Shown here piece by piece: positions 1 to 8,758 of a stretch of 64,000 nucleotides of DNA; within the stretch, counting starts at the first letter, position 1; each line of letters opens with the position of its first letter. Made by a program: the position numbers and the translations under genes. The DNA is taken from positions 1 to 64,000 of the forward strand of contig JABHUQ010000090.1 of NCBI GenBank assembly GCA_018658715.1. Reading direction: 5' to 3'. The stretch comes from Fidelibacterota bacterium. GTDB lineage: Bacteria; Fidelibacterota; Marinisomatia; Marinisomatales; UBA1611. Under the pieces are notes generated by a model. That model was not told the DNA's origin and ran no database searches. It was given only the letters and a program-made list of their open reading frames with translations.

Positions 1-150
1 GAAGAACCAATAGAAACTTTGACGCTTGAAAGTCTCATCAAACAAGCCCGAAAAAACTGTAAAACGGTTGATAATGATTTAATGCCATTGAAATATAGAC
101 GAGAAATGATTAATGTTTATTTAGAAGAATTTTGGAATTCTCTATTATAG
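1..150 (+). CDS. 3' end of a gene, possibly FAD-binding subunit of a molybdenum hydroxylase (partial)
   Basis: Frame 1 is open from the first base to a TAG at 148-150 and gives 49 residues, too short for the ORF track. The end reads PLKYRREM followed by a short helix. That resembles the C-terminus of the FAD-binding (CoxM/XdhB-like) subunits of molybdenum hydroxylases, where a K/EYRREM motif precedes a last helix. The similarity is short, so the family is a suggestion only. The rest of the gene lies before the window. It is on the same strand as aroC but separated by 111 bases that contain a plausible promoter. Confidence 0.5.
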   Translation, partial: EEPIETLTLESLIKQARKNCKTVDNDLMPLKYRREMINVYLEEFWNSLL

Positions 151-163
151 TTTGATATCTTTT

Positions 164-191
164 TTGAATTATTAGTTAATAAGTATATATT
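164..191 (+). promoter_or_regulatory. Candidate sigma-70-type promoter for the aro operon
   Basis: TTGAAT at 164-169 and TATATT at 186-191 are separated by 16 bases, about 70 bases before the aroC start. The assignment rests on consensus match only. Confidence 0.4.
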
Positions 192-204
192 GACCGGATG
201 GTCA
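191..204. repeat. Short inverted repeat at the predicted aro start point
   Basis: TGACC-GGAT-GGTCA is a perfect 5-base inverted repeat with a 4-base centre. It lies immediately after the candidate -10 element, where an operator could act. It is short enough to occur by chance. Confidence 0.25.
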
Positions 205-261
205 TGATATTTTATCTTATTTATTTGCCCAACAATATCTTTGATTGAGTAAATTAAAACT

Positions 262-1422
262 ATGTTAAAAAAACTTACATTTCTAACTGCGGGTGAATCA
301 CATGGCCGCGGTCTTCTTGGAATATTAGACGGAATTCCTGCATCATTAGATATTTCTGAAAATGAAATAAATATTCAACTCGCTAGAAGGCAAATGGGCC
401 ATGGTCGTGGCGGACGAATGAAAATTGAAACTGATAAGGCTGAAATTTGGAGCGGTGTTCGTCATGGGAAAACCCTTGGGTCACCTATTGGAATTTTAAT
501 CCAAAATAAAGATTGGGAAAACTGGACGGAAAAGATGTCTGTTGAACCCGTGGATGAAACAATTAAAAAAGTGACACTTCCTCGACCCGGGCACGCTGAT
601 CTTGCAGGGATTCAAAAATATGGTTTTGATGATATTAGGAATGTGCTCGAACGCTCAAGTGCTAGAGAAACAACCATGCGAGTCGCATTAGGATCTATTT
701 GCAGAAAACTATTAGAGGAAGTAGGTATTCAAGTTGCTAGTCGTGTTACACAAATACACTCCATAAAAGATGATTTCCCAATCCCTTCAGATTATTCACT
801 CGATATATTAAATAAAAAAGCTGATGAATCACCTGTTAGGTGCTTGGATAAAAACAAAGAAGTGGAAATGATAAATTGTATTGATGATGCCAAAACAAGT
901 GGGGATTCATTGGGAGGTATTTTTGAAGTTATTGCGACTGGACTACCCTATGGTTTAGGCGCGCACACTCAATGGGATAAAAAATTACAAACGCGTATTT
1001 CAAGTATAATGATGAGTGTGAATGCATTTAAAGGTATTGAAATAGGAAATGGCTTTTCTGGAGGAATGAAATTTGGAAGTGAAGTCCATGATGAAATTGG
1101 CTGGGATGGGAATAAATTTATACGTCACTCAAATAATGCGGGTGGTATTGAAGGTGGTATGAGTAATGCTCAACCTATCGTAGTAAGGATGGCAATGAAA
1201 CCTATTCCCACATTAATGAAACCGCTTAGGTCTGTAGATATTGAATCCAAAGAAAATAAGGACGCACATAAAGAACGAACAGATGCTTGTGCTGTTCCTG
1301 CTGCAGCTATTATCGCTGAAAGTATGTTATGTTTTGTTTTAGCTGATGCACTTTTAGAAAAATTTGGCGGTGATTCAATAGAACAATTAAAAATACATAT
1401 TTCTTCTTCAGCAAAATATTAA
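262..1422 (+). CDS. aroC: Chorismate synthase
   Basis: AroC catalyses the last shikimate-pathway step, EPSP to chorismate, using reduced FMN in the cytoplasm. The 386 residues match the family's usual length. Family signatures run along the protein: AGESHGRG near residue 10, RRQMGHGRGGRM near 42, RPGHADLAG near 109, GGIEGGMSNAQ near 295 and ERTDACAVPAA near 339. The ATG has only a weak Shine-Dalgarno sequence. It is the first gene of aroC-aroK-aroB-aroQ, and its stop shares a base with the aroK start (TAATG), so the two are probably translationally coupled. Confidence 0.97.
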   Translation: MLKKLTFLTAGESHGRGLLGILDGIPASLDISENEINIQLARRQMGHGRGGRMKIETDKAEIWSGVRHGKTLGSPIGILIQNKDWENWTEKMSVEPVDETIKKVTLPRPGHADLAGIQKYGFDDIRNVLERSSARETTMRVALGSICRKLLEEVGIQVASRVTQIHSIKDDFPIPSDYSLDILNKKADESPVRCLDKNKEVEMINCIDDAKTSGDSLGGIFEVIATGLPYGLGAHTQWDKKLQTRISSIMMSVNAFKGIEIGNGFSGGMKFGSEVHDEIGWDGNKFIRHSNNAGGIEGGMSNAQPIVVRMAMKPIPTLMKPLRSVDIESKENKDAHKERTDACAVPAAAIIAESMLCFVLADALLEKFGGDSIEQLKIHISSSAKY

Positions 1423-1925
1423 TGACCATATATATTATTGGTATGATGGGATCAGGGAAATCCACAATTGGGAAGCGATTAGCTGAAAATATTGAATATC
1501 CATTTATTGATCTAGATTCTTATATCAAAAAAGAAGGAAATAAAACAATAGAAAATATTTTTCAGAACTATGGAGAAGAATATTTCAGGGAATTAGAAAC
1601 AAAATCACTTAAGGCAATTATGAATGATGGGGCTGTCATATCTTGTGGAGGTGGTATTGTATTAAGTAAAAATAACCACACATATTTAAAACAAGGAAAA
1701 ATAATTTATCTAGAAGCAACTATTTCTGAATTAGTAAAACGAATTTCTAATTCGAACCATAGACCATTATTGAAACAAAAAAATATTAGAAAAGAATTAA
1801 CTAACATTTTAGAGAAGAGAGAAAAAATATATTTAAAGTTGTCTAATTATACGATTGACACAACTAATAAATCTCCTGATCAAATTATTAAACAAATACA
1901 AAAGTTTTTAAATGAAAATAATTGA
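1422..1925 (+). CDS. aroK: Shikimate kinase
   Basis: Phosphorylates shikimate at the 3-OH with ATP. The P-loop GMMGSGKS is at residues 7-14. A DLDSY segment near 31 holds the shikimate/Mg aspartates, FRELE near 55 carries the substrate arginine, CGGGI near 75 is the glycine-rich substrate loop, and HRPLL is in the lid region. The length of 167 aa is normal. It overlaps aroC by one base and aroB by 14 bases. aroK could equally be called aroL; the sequence does not distinguish the paralogues. Confidence 0.95.
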   Translation: MTIYIIGMMGSGKSTIGKRLAENIEYPFIDLDSYIKKEGNKTIENIFQNYGEEYFRELETKSLKAIMNDGAVISCGGGIVLSKNNHTYLKQGKIIYLEATISELVKRISNSNHRPLLKQKNIRKELTNILEKREKIYLKLSNYTIDTTNKSPDQIIKQIQKFLNENN

Positions 1926-2982
1926 CGTAAATCTCCTAAACCGGTCATATTCAATACAGGTAGAAGATGGGCTCCTTGCATCAATCTCAGGGCTATTAAA
2001 ACAAAGTAATATTGGCCAAAAATGGATTATTATTTCTCAGCATAGATTGATGGAGTTGTTTGGTTTTGATCTCATGGATCAATTAAACCAACAGGGCTAT
2101 TATATAGATTACATTACGGTGCCTACCGGTGAAACAGCTAAAAGTATGATTGAATTCAATCGAATTATAAGCCAAATGATTGAATTAAAATGCGATAGAT
2201 CCACAACAATTCTTGCCTTAGGAGGCGGTGTTGTTGGTGATGTTGCTGGATTTGTTGCTTCTAGTTTTATGCGAGGTATTGATTATTATCAAATTCCAAC
2301 CACATTATTAGCCATGGTTGATTCATCAATTGGTGGGAAAACGGGTATTAATATTTCTGAAGGAAAAAATTTGGTTGGAGCTATTTATCAGCCAAAGGGC
2401 GTTTTTATTGATCCAAGAATATTAGACTCACTACCAAGAGAAGAAGTTGTTTCAGGTTTAGGTGAAATATTAAAATATGGTGCAATAAAAGATGAGTCTT
2501 TCTTTTCAGCCACATCGCAACATTTAGAAAATTTAGATACATTCCCTTTTGAAAATGCTATAGCTAGATCATGTGAAATTAAGGCTAAAATAGTATCTCA
2601 AGATGAATGCGAAGGCGGATTACGTAGATTGCTCAATTTTGGCCATACGATTGGCCATGCTCTTGAAGCCCATTTTGGTTATGGCCAATTACGACATGGT
2701 GATGCTGTATCATATGGAATGATAAGCGCGGGATGGATATCAAAGGAGTTAGGGTTATTAAAGAGAAATGAATACAAAACTTTTAAACAATCTATTTTAA
2801 GATTACCTCTCCCATCATTAAATAAATTTGACCCTGTTTCTTTATTGCCATTTATTAAAAATGATAAAAAAACAGTTTCAGGTATTTTGCATTTTGTGAC
2901 TTTGACGAATATTGGTTCAGCTTCCACAAATGATAATGTAACTGATAATCTATTAATTAGTGCTATGAAAGAAATACAATGA
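1912..2982 (+). CDS. aroB: 3-dehydroquinate synthase
   Basis: Converts DAHP to 3-dehydroquinate, using NAD+ and a divalent metal. The NAD-binding segment LALGGGVVGDVAGF is near residue 103, followed by PTTLLAMVDSSIGGKTGIN. The metal-ligand segment NFGHTIGHALE is near 245. At 356 aa it is full length. It begins inside the last codons of aroK and ends with an ATGA overlap onto aroQ. The ORF on the opposite strand at 2679-2927 is a shadow. Confidence 0.96.
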   Translation: MKIIDVNLLNRSYSIQVEDGLLASISGLLKQSNIGQKWIIISQHRLMELFGFDLMDQLNQQGYYIDYITVPTGETAKSMIEFNRIISQMIELKCDRSTTILALGGGVVGDVAGFVASSFMRGIDYYQIPTTLLAMVDSSIGGKTGINISEGKNLVGAIYQPKGVFIDPRILDSLPREEVVSGLGEILKYGAIKDESFFSATSQHLENLDTFPFENAIARSCEIKAKIVSQDECEGGLRRLLNFGHTIGHALEAHFGYGQLRHGDAVSYGMISAGWISKELGLLKRNEYKTFKQSILRLPLPSLNKFDPVSLLPFIKNDKKTVSGILHFVTLTNIGSASTNDNVTDNLLISAMKEIQ

Positions 2983-3416
2983 AGTTTCTCATAATAAATG
3001 GTCCAAACCTTAATCTCTTAGGCAAAAGAGAACCTGAGATTTATGGATCTGATTCGTTAGCTGAAATTGAATCCTGGGTCAAAGATTCATTAGAAAACAA
3101 TGACCATCAAATTGAATGGTTTCAATCAAATCATGAAGGTGAAATCATAGATATAATTCATAAAGCAATTAATCATGTAGACGGAATTGTGATTAACCCG
3201 GGAGCATACACCCATTATTCCTATGCAATTCGAGATGCTATTTCTTCTGCAGCAATCCCTACAATAGAAGTACATTTAAGTGATATAAATAATCGAGAGA
3301 ATTTTAGACAAATTTCCGTTATCAAGGATGTATGTGTTAGGCAAATATTAGGATTAAGAAAAACAGGTTACCTCAAAGCCTTGAAGTTGCTAATAAATTT
3401 AAATAAAACAGATTAA
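2979..3416 (+). CDS. aroQ: 3-dehydroquinate dehydratase, type II
   Basis: Dehydrates 3-dehydroquinate to 3-dehydroshikimate. It is the small type II (dodecameric) enzyme, unrelated to type I AroD. NGPNLNLLGKREPEIYG at the N-terminus carries the catalytic arginine and tyrosine, QSNHEGEIID follows near 49, NPGAYTHYS near 74, and EVHLSD near 97 carries the catalytic histidine. The length is 145 aa. It is the last gene of the aro unit. A candidate promoter for the his leader starts five bases after its stop. Confidence 0.96.
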   Translation: MKFLIINGPNLNLLGKREPEIYGSDSLAEIESWVKDSLENNDHQIEWFQSNHEGEIIDIIHKAINHVDGIVINPGAYTHYSYAIRDAISSAAIPTIEVHLSDINNRENFRQISVIKDVCVRQILGLRKTGYLKALKLLINLNKTD

Positions 3417-3420
3417 TTAA

Positions 3421-3447
3421 TTGATACCTAAATAAATAGCCTATACT
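3421..3447 (+). promoter_or_regulatory. Candidate promoter of the his operon leader
   Basis: TTGATA (3421-3426) and TATACT (3442-3447) precede the leader peptide. The 15-base spacing is short of the usual 17, so this is tentative. Confidence 0.35.
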
Positions 3448-3461
3448 TTCACTACTGAATT

Positions 3462-3536
3462 ATGAACATGCGACGACGCCATAACCATCATCATCAACCC
3501 TTTACATTAAAAGGAAGGTCTGGCCGAGCTACATAG
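3462..3536 (+). CDS. hisL: His operon leader peptide (24 aa)
   Basis: ATG at 3462 opens a 24-codon reading frame ending in TAG at 3534-3536, too short for the ORF track. Its start reads MNMRRRHNHHHQPF: four His codons (CAT) in a five-codon stretch, directly after three Arg codons. An intrinsic terminator follows 26 bases after the stop, and hisG starts 17 bases after the terminator's T-run. This is the classic layout of transcriptional attenuation, in which ribosome stalling at His codons when charged tRNA-His is scarce prevents the terminator from forming. The tail GRSGRAT lies over the segment that could form the antiterminator. I named it by position and content; there is no length-conserved family to match. 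Confidence 0.85.
   Translation: MNMRRRHNHHHQPFTLKGRSGRAT
3517..3525 (+). promoter_or_regulatory. Possible antiterminator arm of the his attenuator
   Basis: GTCTGG inside GGTCTGGCC can pair with CCGGAC at 3571-3576, which is half of the terminator's 5' arm (6 bp including one wobble). Such pairing would exclude terminator formation. This is judged by hand and not by folding energy. Confidence 0.4.
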
Positions 3537-3561
3537 TTTTTTAATAAAATTTCAAAAATAT

Positions 3562-3596
3562 AAAAGCCCTCCGGACATCCGGGGGGCTTTTTTTTT
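3562..3596 (+). terminator. Intrinsic terminator of the his attenuator
   Basis: AAAAGCCCTCCGG pairs with CCGGGGGGCTTTT (one T-G wobble) around a 4-base loop, and the second arm runs into a T9 tract. It sits between the His-rich leader peptide and hisG, so it must be conditional if the operon is to be expressed from the leader promoter. Confidence 0.88.
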
Positions 3597-3612
3597 ACCA
3601 TAAAGGAATACA

Positions 3613-4488
3613 ATGAAAAATAATTTAAAAGTGGGACTTCCAAAAGGAAGCCTCCAAGAAACAACGCTTAAACTCTTAAAAAAAGCTGGATGGAATTTTA
3701 ACTTATCGAGCCGAGCGTATAAACCATATTGTGACGATAATGAATTGGAAGCTTGGCTTATCCGAGCTCAAGAAATGTCCGTTTATGTGGAACAAGGAAT
3801 TTTCGACATGGGAATTACTGGAAAAGATTGGATAGAAGAAAATAATTCAAATGTGGTTGAAGTTTGTGAACTCATTTATGCAAAATCCTATATGCGTCCT
3901 GTACGTTGGGTATTGGCTGTTCCAAACAATAGTAATATTCAATCTGTAAAAGATTTGGAAGGTAAGCGAATTAGCACTGAAGTTGTAAATATAACAAAAA
4001 AATATTTGAAGGAAAATAATGTTGATGCACATGTAGAATTTTCTTGGGGAGCAACTGAGGTAAAACCTGGAATACTTGTAGATGCTATTGTAGAAGTAAC
4101 TGAAACGGGTTCGTCACTAAAAGCAAATAACCTTCGTATTGCTGACACTATCATGGAATCAAGCACACGATTAGTAGCAAATAAGACTGCCTATAAAGAT
4201 CCATGGAAAAAGAAAAAAATAGATAATATTGCAATGTTACTACAAAGCAGTATAAATGCGACTGCTCGCGTCGGACTCAAAATGAATGTAAGTACGGATC
4301 AATTGGAATCGCTTGTATCTGTCCTCCCTGCTATGAAAAAACCAACTATAAGCCAACTTACAAATGGATCTGGGTCAGCCGTAGAAATAATTGTTGAAGA
4401 AAAAATCGTAAGAGATTTTATTCCACTTCTGATTGAAAATGGTGCAACTGATATAATCGAATACCCATTAAATAAAGTGATTATTTAA
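3613..4488 (+). CDS. hisG: ATP phosphoribosyltransferase, long form
   Basis: Catalyses the first committed step of histidine synthesis, from PRPP and ATP. At 291 aa it is the long form: two periplasmic-binding-protein-like lobes (to about residue 210) with the conserved [14 protein letters not shown] segment, then a C-terminal ACT-like domain that binds histidine for feedback inhibition. It therefore should not need HisZ, and none is present. The start has a Shine-Dalgarno sequence, AAAGGA, seven bases upstream. Its stop overlaps hisD (TAATG). Regulation is probably double: attenuation of the operon and allosteric inhibition of this enzyme. Confidence 0.96.
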   Translation: MKNNLKVGLPKGSLQETTLKLLKKAGWNFNLSSRAYKPYCDDNELEAWLIRAQEMSVYVEQGIFDMGITGKDWIEENNSNVVEVCELIYAKSYMRPVRWVLAVPNNSNIQSVKDLEGKRISTEVVNITKKYLKENNVDAHVEFSWGATEVKPGILVDAIVEVTETGSSLKANNLRIADTIMESSTRLVANKTAYKDPWKKKKIDNIAMLLQSSINATARVGLKMNVSTDQLESLVSVLPAMKKPTISQLTNGSGSAVEIIVEEKIVRDFIPLLIENGATDIIEYPLNKVII

Positions 4489-5744
4489 TGTTCAACATAT
4501 TTCACAATAAATCTGATTTATTAAACACAATTTCGATTCAACAGGAATTGTCTATGAAAGATTTACAACTAGTGGAAGAAATAATTTTATCTGTTCGTGG
4601 CCGAGGAGATAAAGCGATATTGGACTATACACAGCAGTTTGATCGCGTATTGCTTGATGATATAAAAGCCAATAAATCTGCCTTTAAATTGGAAGATACT
4701 GGTATTATAAAAACAATTAATCAGGCTTCGGAGAATATTAAAGCATTTCATCAGAAACAAATGCCAAAGGAATTTGACCATCAACAAGAAGATGGCACCG
4801 AAGTCTCCTTTAAATGGCGCCCGATCAAAAAGGTGGGTATATATATACCAAGCGGTAATTATCCATTGCTGTCTACCGTATTAATGAATGTAATACCAGC
4901 GCAAGTTGCTGGAGTTGATCAAATCATAATATGCACCCCACCACAATCCGATGGAAAAATCGATCCTTATATCTTATCAGTTTGCCAATATCTTGAGATT
5001 AAAGATATTTTTCAAGTTGGGGGCGCCCAAGCTATTGCTGCCATGGCCTTAGGTACGGAAACAATCCCAAAAGTGAATAAAATAGTTGGTCCAGGAAATC
5101 GGTATGTTGCAACTGCTAAACAATATGTTTCAAATCGTGTTGGTATTGATATGGTAGCGGGGCCAACTGAACTTGTGATTATTGCCGATGAATCTGCTAA
5201 TCCTACGTTCATTGCAGGTGACCTCCTTTCACAAGCTGAACATGATAAGGATGCATTTACATTATTATTATGCACTCAAAAAAGTACTATCGACAATACG
5301 AAGGATGAAATTATTCGTTTGCTAAAATCATTGAATACAAAAGATATAGCAACTGAATCATTTCTAAATAATGGTTTTGCATTTTTAACCAATTCCATTG
5401 ACGAGTGTATTGAAATATCAAATCATATTGCGCCAGAGCATCTTTCGATCCAAACAAAGAACATGGAATCACTCCAATACAAATGTATAGCCGGTGCAAT
5501 TTTTCTTGGAAATGAAACGCCAGTCGCTTGGGGAGATTATTGGGCTGGACCAAATCATACTTTACCTACATCTGGAGCAGCTCATTATCGCGGATTATTA
5601 AATGTATTAGATTTTCTTGTTCCATTTTCAGTGACCAAAGCCAGTACAAATCAAAAAAGTATTCAAGCGATTAGTTCGTTGGCGGAAACTGAAGGATTAA
5701 TGGGTCATGCCCTTTCCGTACGTCTTCGTGAAGGGGATGATTGA
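4488..5744 (+). CDS. hisD: Histidinol dehydrogenase
   Basis: Zn-dependent, NAD-dependent two-step oxidation of histidinol to histidine. Signatures visible are VGGAQAIAA near 175, GPGNRYVA near 201, [16 protein letters not shown], then LLSQAEHD, whose Gln and His are zinc ligands. APEHLS and [16 protein letters not shown] are near the C-terminus. The length of 418 aa is typical. It overlaps hisG by one base and the hisC start by one base. Confidence 0.96.
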   Translation: MFNIFHNKSDLLNTISIQQELSMKDLQLVEEIILSVRGRGDKAILDYTQQFDRVLLDDIKANKSAFKLEDTGIIKTINQASENIKAFHQKQMPKEFDHQQEDGTEVSFKWRPIKKVGIYIPSGNYPLLSTVLMNVIPAQVAGVDQIIICTPPQSDGKIDPYILSVCQYLEIKDIFQVGGAQAIAAMALGTETIPKVNKIVGPGNRYVATAKQYVSNRVGIDMVAGPTELVIIADESANPTFIAGDLLSQAEHDKDAFTLLLCTQKSTIDNTKDEIIRLLKSLNTKDIATESFLNNGFAFLTNSIDECIEISNHIAPEHLSIQTKNMESLQYKCIAGAIFLGNETPVAWGDYWAGPNHTLPTSGAAHYRGLLNVLDFLVPFSVTKASTNQKSIQAISSLAETEGLMGHALSVRLREGDD

Positions 5745-6796
5745 TGTTAAAATATTGGATTCAAAAAGATGTGCTTAACCAGCCACCCTATAAGGTAAAA
5801 ACTACCTCTTATCAAATTAAGTTAAACCAAAACGAATCTCCTTGGGATTGGCCGATTGACATTAAGGAGAGTATTAGCAAATCGATACTAGCTAGTGATT
5901 GGAATAGATATCCTAACTTAATTCCAATGGAATTAAAAAAGAAAATTGGTGAAATAAATCATATTGATAAAAATGGTGTAGTCATTGGTAAGGGATCCAA
6001 TGAAATTTTGCAGGCCGTATTTACAGCGAGTATCCGTTCAAAGGATACGGTGGTTTCCCTGTCACCAACTTTTGCAGTTTATAAAATACTGGTTAAACAA
6101 AAGGGTGCAATATTTATTGAATCAAAACTGGATTCTAATTTTGAAGTAGATCCATCAGATCTAATATCTAAATCAAGAAATGCAAAATTGACTATTATTT
6201 GTAATCCAAATTCTCCAACTGGTTCATTACTTCCATTAAGTGTTATTGAAAAAGTAGCCAAACAAACTTCCGGATTAGTTGTTGTTGATGAAGCTTATGT
6301 AGACTTTTCAAATGTTACTGCTGTTAGGTTATTGTTATCCTTTACAAACCTAATTGTCACGCGGACTTTTTCAAAGGCGTTTGCGATGGCTGGGTTCAGA
6401 ATTGGCTATGGATTAATGCACAATGAGTTAGCGTCTGAAATCCAAAAATGCCTTCTACCCTTTAATGTAGATGTGCCATCAATTATAGCATTAAATGCAC
6501 TTTTAGATCATTCAGTAGAAGTTCAAACTCGAGCACAAAAGATATGTACTGAAAGAGATCGTATCATTTCTGAACTAAATACAATTCCTGGTTTAAAGGC
6601 TATTCAATCCCATTCAAACTTCTTTCTGGTTTCATCCAAATACACACCCGAAAACATATTCAACTATTGCGCCAATAATGGTATTCTCATTCGGAACGTA
6701 TCATCGTATAAAGGACTTGAACAGTATAATCGAATTACAGTTGGTACGCATAGTGAAAATAATACTCTCATACGAATTCTAAAGGAAATGCCTTGA
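5744..6796 (+). CDS. hisC: Histidinol-phosphate aminotransferase
   Basis: PLP enzyme of fold type I that transaminates imidazole-acetol phosphate. NQNESPWDWP is at the N-terminus, CNPNSPTGSLLP near 153, VVDEAYVDF near 173, and TRTFSKAFAMAGFRIGYG holds the PLP lysine. I place the start at the ATG at 5744 (MLKYW), seven bases after AAGGGG; the ORF track starts one codon earlier at a TTG. The length is 350 aa. Its TGA shares bases with the TTG start of the next gene. A second, exported HisC-like protein occurs at 40881-42305 but is not part of this pathway unit. Confidence 0.94.
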   Translation: MLKYWIQKDVLNQPPYKVKTTSYQIKLNQNESPWDWPIDIKESISKSILASDWNRYPNLIPMELKKKIGEINHIDKNGVVIGKGSNEILQAVFTASIRSKDTVVSLSPTFAVYKILVKQKGAIFIESKLDSNFEVDPSDLISKSRNAKLTIICNPNSPTGSLLPLSVIEKVAKQTSGLVVVDEAYVDFSNVTAVRLLLSFTNLIVTRTFSKAFAMAGFRIGYGLMHNELASEIQKCLLPFNVDVPSIIALNALLDHSVEVQTRAQKICTERDRIISELNTIPGLKAIQSHSNFFLVSSKYTPENIFNYCANNGILIRNVSSYKGLEQYNRITVGTHSENNTLIRILKEMP

Positions 6797-7596
6797 ATTA
6801 CGATGCTTACATATTTGATGTAGATGGTGTATTAATTGATACGAGCCAATCTTTCAGTTTAGCTGTTATATATGCAGTTGAAAAGGCAACTGCATCAACC
6901 CAATTCCAACTACACCATTACAATTCATTGAAAGATATATCAGGATTCAATAATGACTGGATCGTAGCTATTACCGGTGCAGGTTGGATAATATTTTACC
7001 CATCAACTTCATTTGAATCCTTTCTTGAATTGGTAATATATAGGGGTAATGGTTTTAATTCATTAAAAGCTGCCATTCCTGAAATAACAGATTCATTGAT
7101 TCAAAACGTATCACGATTAGCTATGGAAGCTTATGGTGGAATTACAGCGTGTGACCAACTTTATGGATTTAAACCAACATCCATTAAAATTGATGGAATG
7201 TGGAAAAATGAAACGCCTTATATAAAAAAAAATGTTATCGAAAACATATTACCCCTATCCGGAATTGTAACTGGTCGTAATAAAACTGAAATGGAATTAG
7301 GCTTCCAAATACTTGGTTGGGATTTACCAGAACCACGTGTTGCAGTTTCTGACAATCCAAAATTGGATAAACCCAATCCAAAAAAATTGATGCAAATAAT
7401 TGGTGAATTAGATAGCCAAACTCCGATCTATTTTGGTGATTCAATTGATGATTATTTATTGGTGAAAAACTTCAATGATCAATCTGAAATGAAAATAAAA
7501 TTTTGCTGTGTTGGTAAAAACAATGGTATTCCAGAATATGATTATAGAGTGAATGATATCATGGAATATTTTCAGAAATATGGAGTCAAATTATGA
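6793..7596 (+). CDS. HAD-family phosphatase, candidate histidinol-phosphate phosphatase
   Basis: HAD superfamily hydrolase of 267 aa. Motif I FDVDGVLID is at residues 8-16, a Thr in GIVTGRNKTEM may be motif II, and YFGDSIDDYLL carries the motif IV acidic pair. A long cap separates motif I from the rest. It starts at TTG (6793), overlapping the hisC TGA, and ends overlapping hisB by ATGA. No PHP-type HisJ, HisN or HisB-N domain is present, and HisB here is the short form. The position inside the operon therefore suggests this enzyme removes phosphate from histidinol phosphate. It resembles the small HAD IA subgroup I know as HAD-SF-IA-hyp1, found in cyanobacteria and haloarchaea. The function is inferred from context. 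Confidence 0.75.
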   Translation: MNYDAYIFDVDGVLIDTSQSFSLAVIYAVEKATASTQFQLHHYNSLKDISGFNNDWIVAITGAGWIIFYPSTSFESFLELVIYRGNGFNSLKAAIPEITDSLIQNVSRLAMEAYGGITACDQLYGFKPTSIKIDGMWKNETPYIKKNVIENILPLSGIVTGRNKTEMELGFQILGWDLPEPRVAVSDNPKLDKPNPKKLMQIIGELDSQTPIYFGDSIDDYLLVKNFNDQSEMKIKFCCVGKNNGIPEYDYRVNDIMEYFQKYGVKL

Positions 7597-8165
7597 CAAA
7601 TGTTTCTCGTAAAACAAAAGAAACAGACATACAGCTTTCCCTAAATATCCGGGGGAATAAAAAAATTAACGTAGAAACCGGTATCGGTTTTTTTGACCAT
7701 ATGCTTACTTCTTTAGCTTTTTGGGGCAATTGGGATTTAAACCTGAAATGCAAAGGTGATCTGTATATTGACACTCACCACACCATTGAAGATGTAGCAC
7801 TTTCTTTGGGAAAAGCATTTTATAAAGAATGGTCAAAAAATAAAAACATAACAAGAATTGCTTACGCATTTTGTCCGTTAGATGAAGCATTGACTCGCAT
7901 TGTTGTGGACGTATGCAATCGCCCTTACAATACATTCCAAGCAGTATTTAATGTTGAAAAAGTGGGTGATTATGAAACAGCAATGACCGAACATTTTTTC
8001 AATTCGTTTGCACAGGAAGCCCGGATCACACAACATATTCATATGCTTCACGGAAAGAACGCTCATCATATTATTGAAACAATATTCAAAGGTCTCGGAC
8101 TTGCCCTAAAACGAGCCTGTACAATCACTGGAGCTGAAACCCAATCTACTAAAGGGATATTATGA
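7593..8165 (+). CDS. hisB: Imidazoleglycerol-phosphate dehydratase
   Basis: Monofunctional Mn-dependent dehydratase of 190 aa. GIGFFDHML near residue 30, DTHHTIEDVALSLG near 59 and AHHIIETIFKGLGLALKRA near the end carry the metal-binding histidines. There is no N-terminal phosphatase domain, unlike the bifunctional enterobacterial HisB. That is consistent with the preceding HAD gene supplying the phosphatase. It overlaps both neighbours by four bases. Confidence 0.97.
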   Translation: MTNVSRKTKETDIQLSLNIRGNKKINVETGIGFFDHMLTSLAFWGNWDLNLKCKGDLYIDTHHTIEDVALSLGKAFYKEWSKNKNITRIAYAFCPLDEALTRIVVDVCNRPYNTFQAVFNVEKVGDYETAMTEHFFNSFAQEARITQHIHMLHGKNAHHIIETIFKGLGLALKRACTITGAETQSTKGIL

Positions 8166-8758
8166 TTGGTGTAATACAATATGGAATTGGAAACATTGGA
8201 TCTGTAAAAAATGCATTGGATCATTTAAATATCCCTAATGTGGTAACGGCTGATCAGAATCAATTATCATCCTGTGATAGATTAATCCTCCCCGGTGTTG
8301 GTGCATTCGAGCCTGCTATGAACATTTTGTCGGATTTGAAATTTGATTTATTTATCAAAGATTGGGCTAATGATGGAAAACCGATTTTAGGAATTTGTTT
8401 AGGCATGCAGCTTCTGCTCTCCAGTAGTGAAGAAAAAGTAGTTACAAATGGGTTAGATCTCATCTCAGGACATGTTTCACAATTAAAGAAGGGTGATCGA
8501 AAAATTCATATTGGATGGAATAAAGTTGAACCACTCGGGAAAAATGATATTATTACTGAATCGGGGTTTGCTTACTTTGTTCATTCGTATGTTTGTCGGC
8601 CACAAAATGAATCTCACATTACTGCCCAAACTACATATGGACAATCATTTACATCTGCTATTCAAAAAGATAATGTTATAGGTGTGCAATTCCATCCTGA
8701 AAAGTCACAGGGTTTTGGATTAAGTATCTTAAGGAGATTTTCTATTGGAGAAATTTAA
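8162..8758 (+). CDS. hisH: Imidazole glycerol phosphate synthase, glutaminase subunit
   Basis: Class I glutamine amidotransferase that feeds ammonia to HisF. QYGIGNIGSVKNAL is at the N-terminus, GICLGMQLL near 78 holds the nucleophilic Cys, and QFHPEKSQ near the C-terminus holds the catalytic His and Glu. The length of 198 aa is standard. It overlaps hisB (ATGA) and hisA (14 bases). Confidence 0.96.
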   Translation: MIGVIQYGIGNIGSVKNALDHLNIPNVVTADQNQLSSCDRLILPGVGAFEPAMNILSDLKFDLFIKDWANDGKPILGICLGMQLLLSSSEEKVVTNGLDLISGHVSQLKKGDRKIHIGWNKVEPLGKNDIITESGFAYFVHSYVCRPQNESHITAQTTYGQSFTSAIQKDNVIGVQFHPEKSQGFGLSILRRFSIGEI

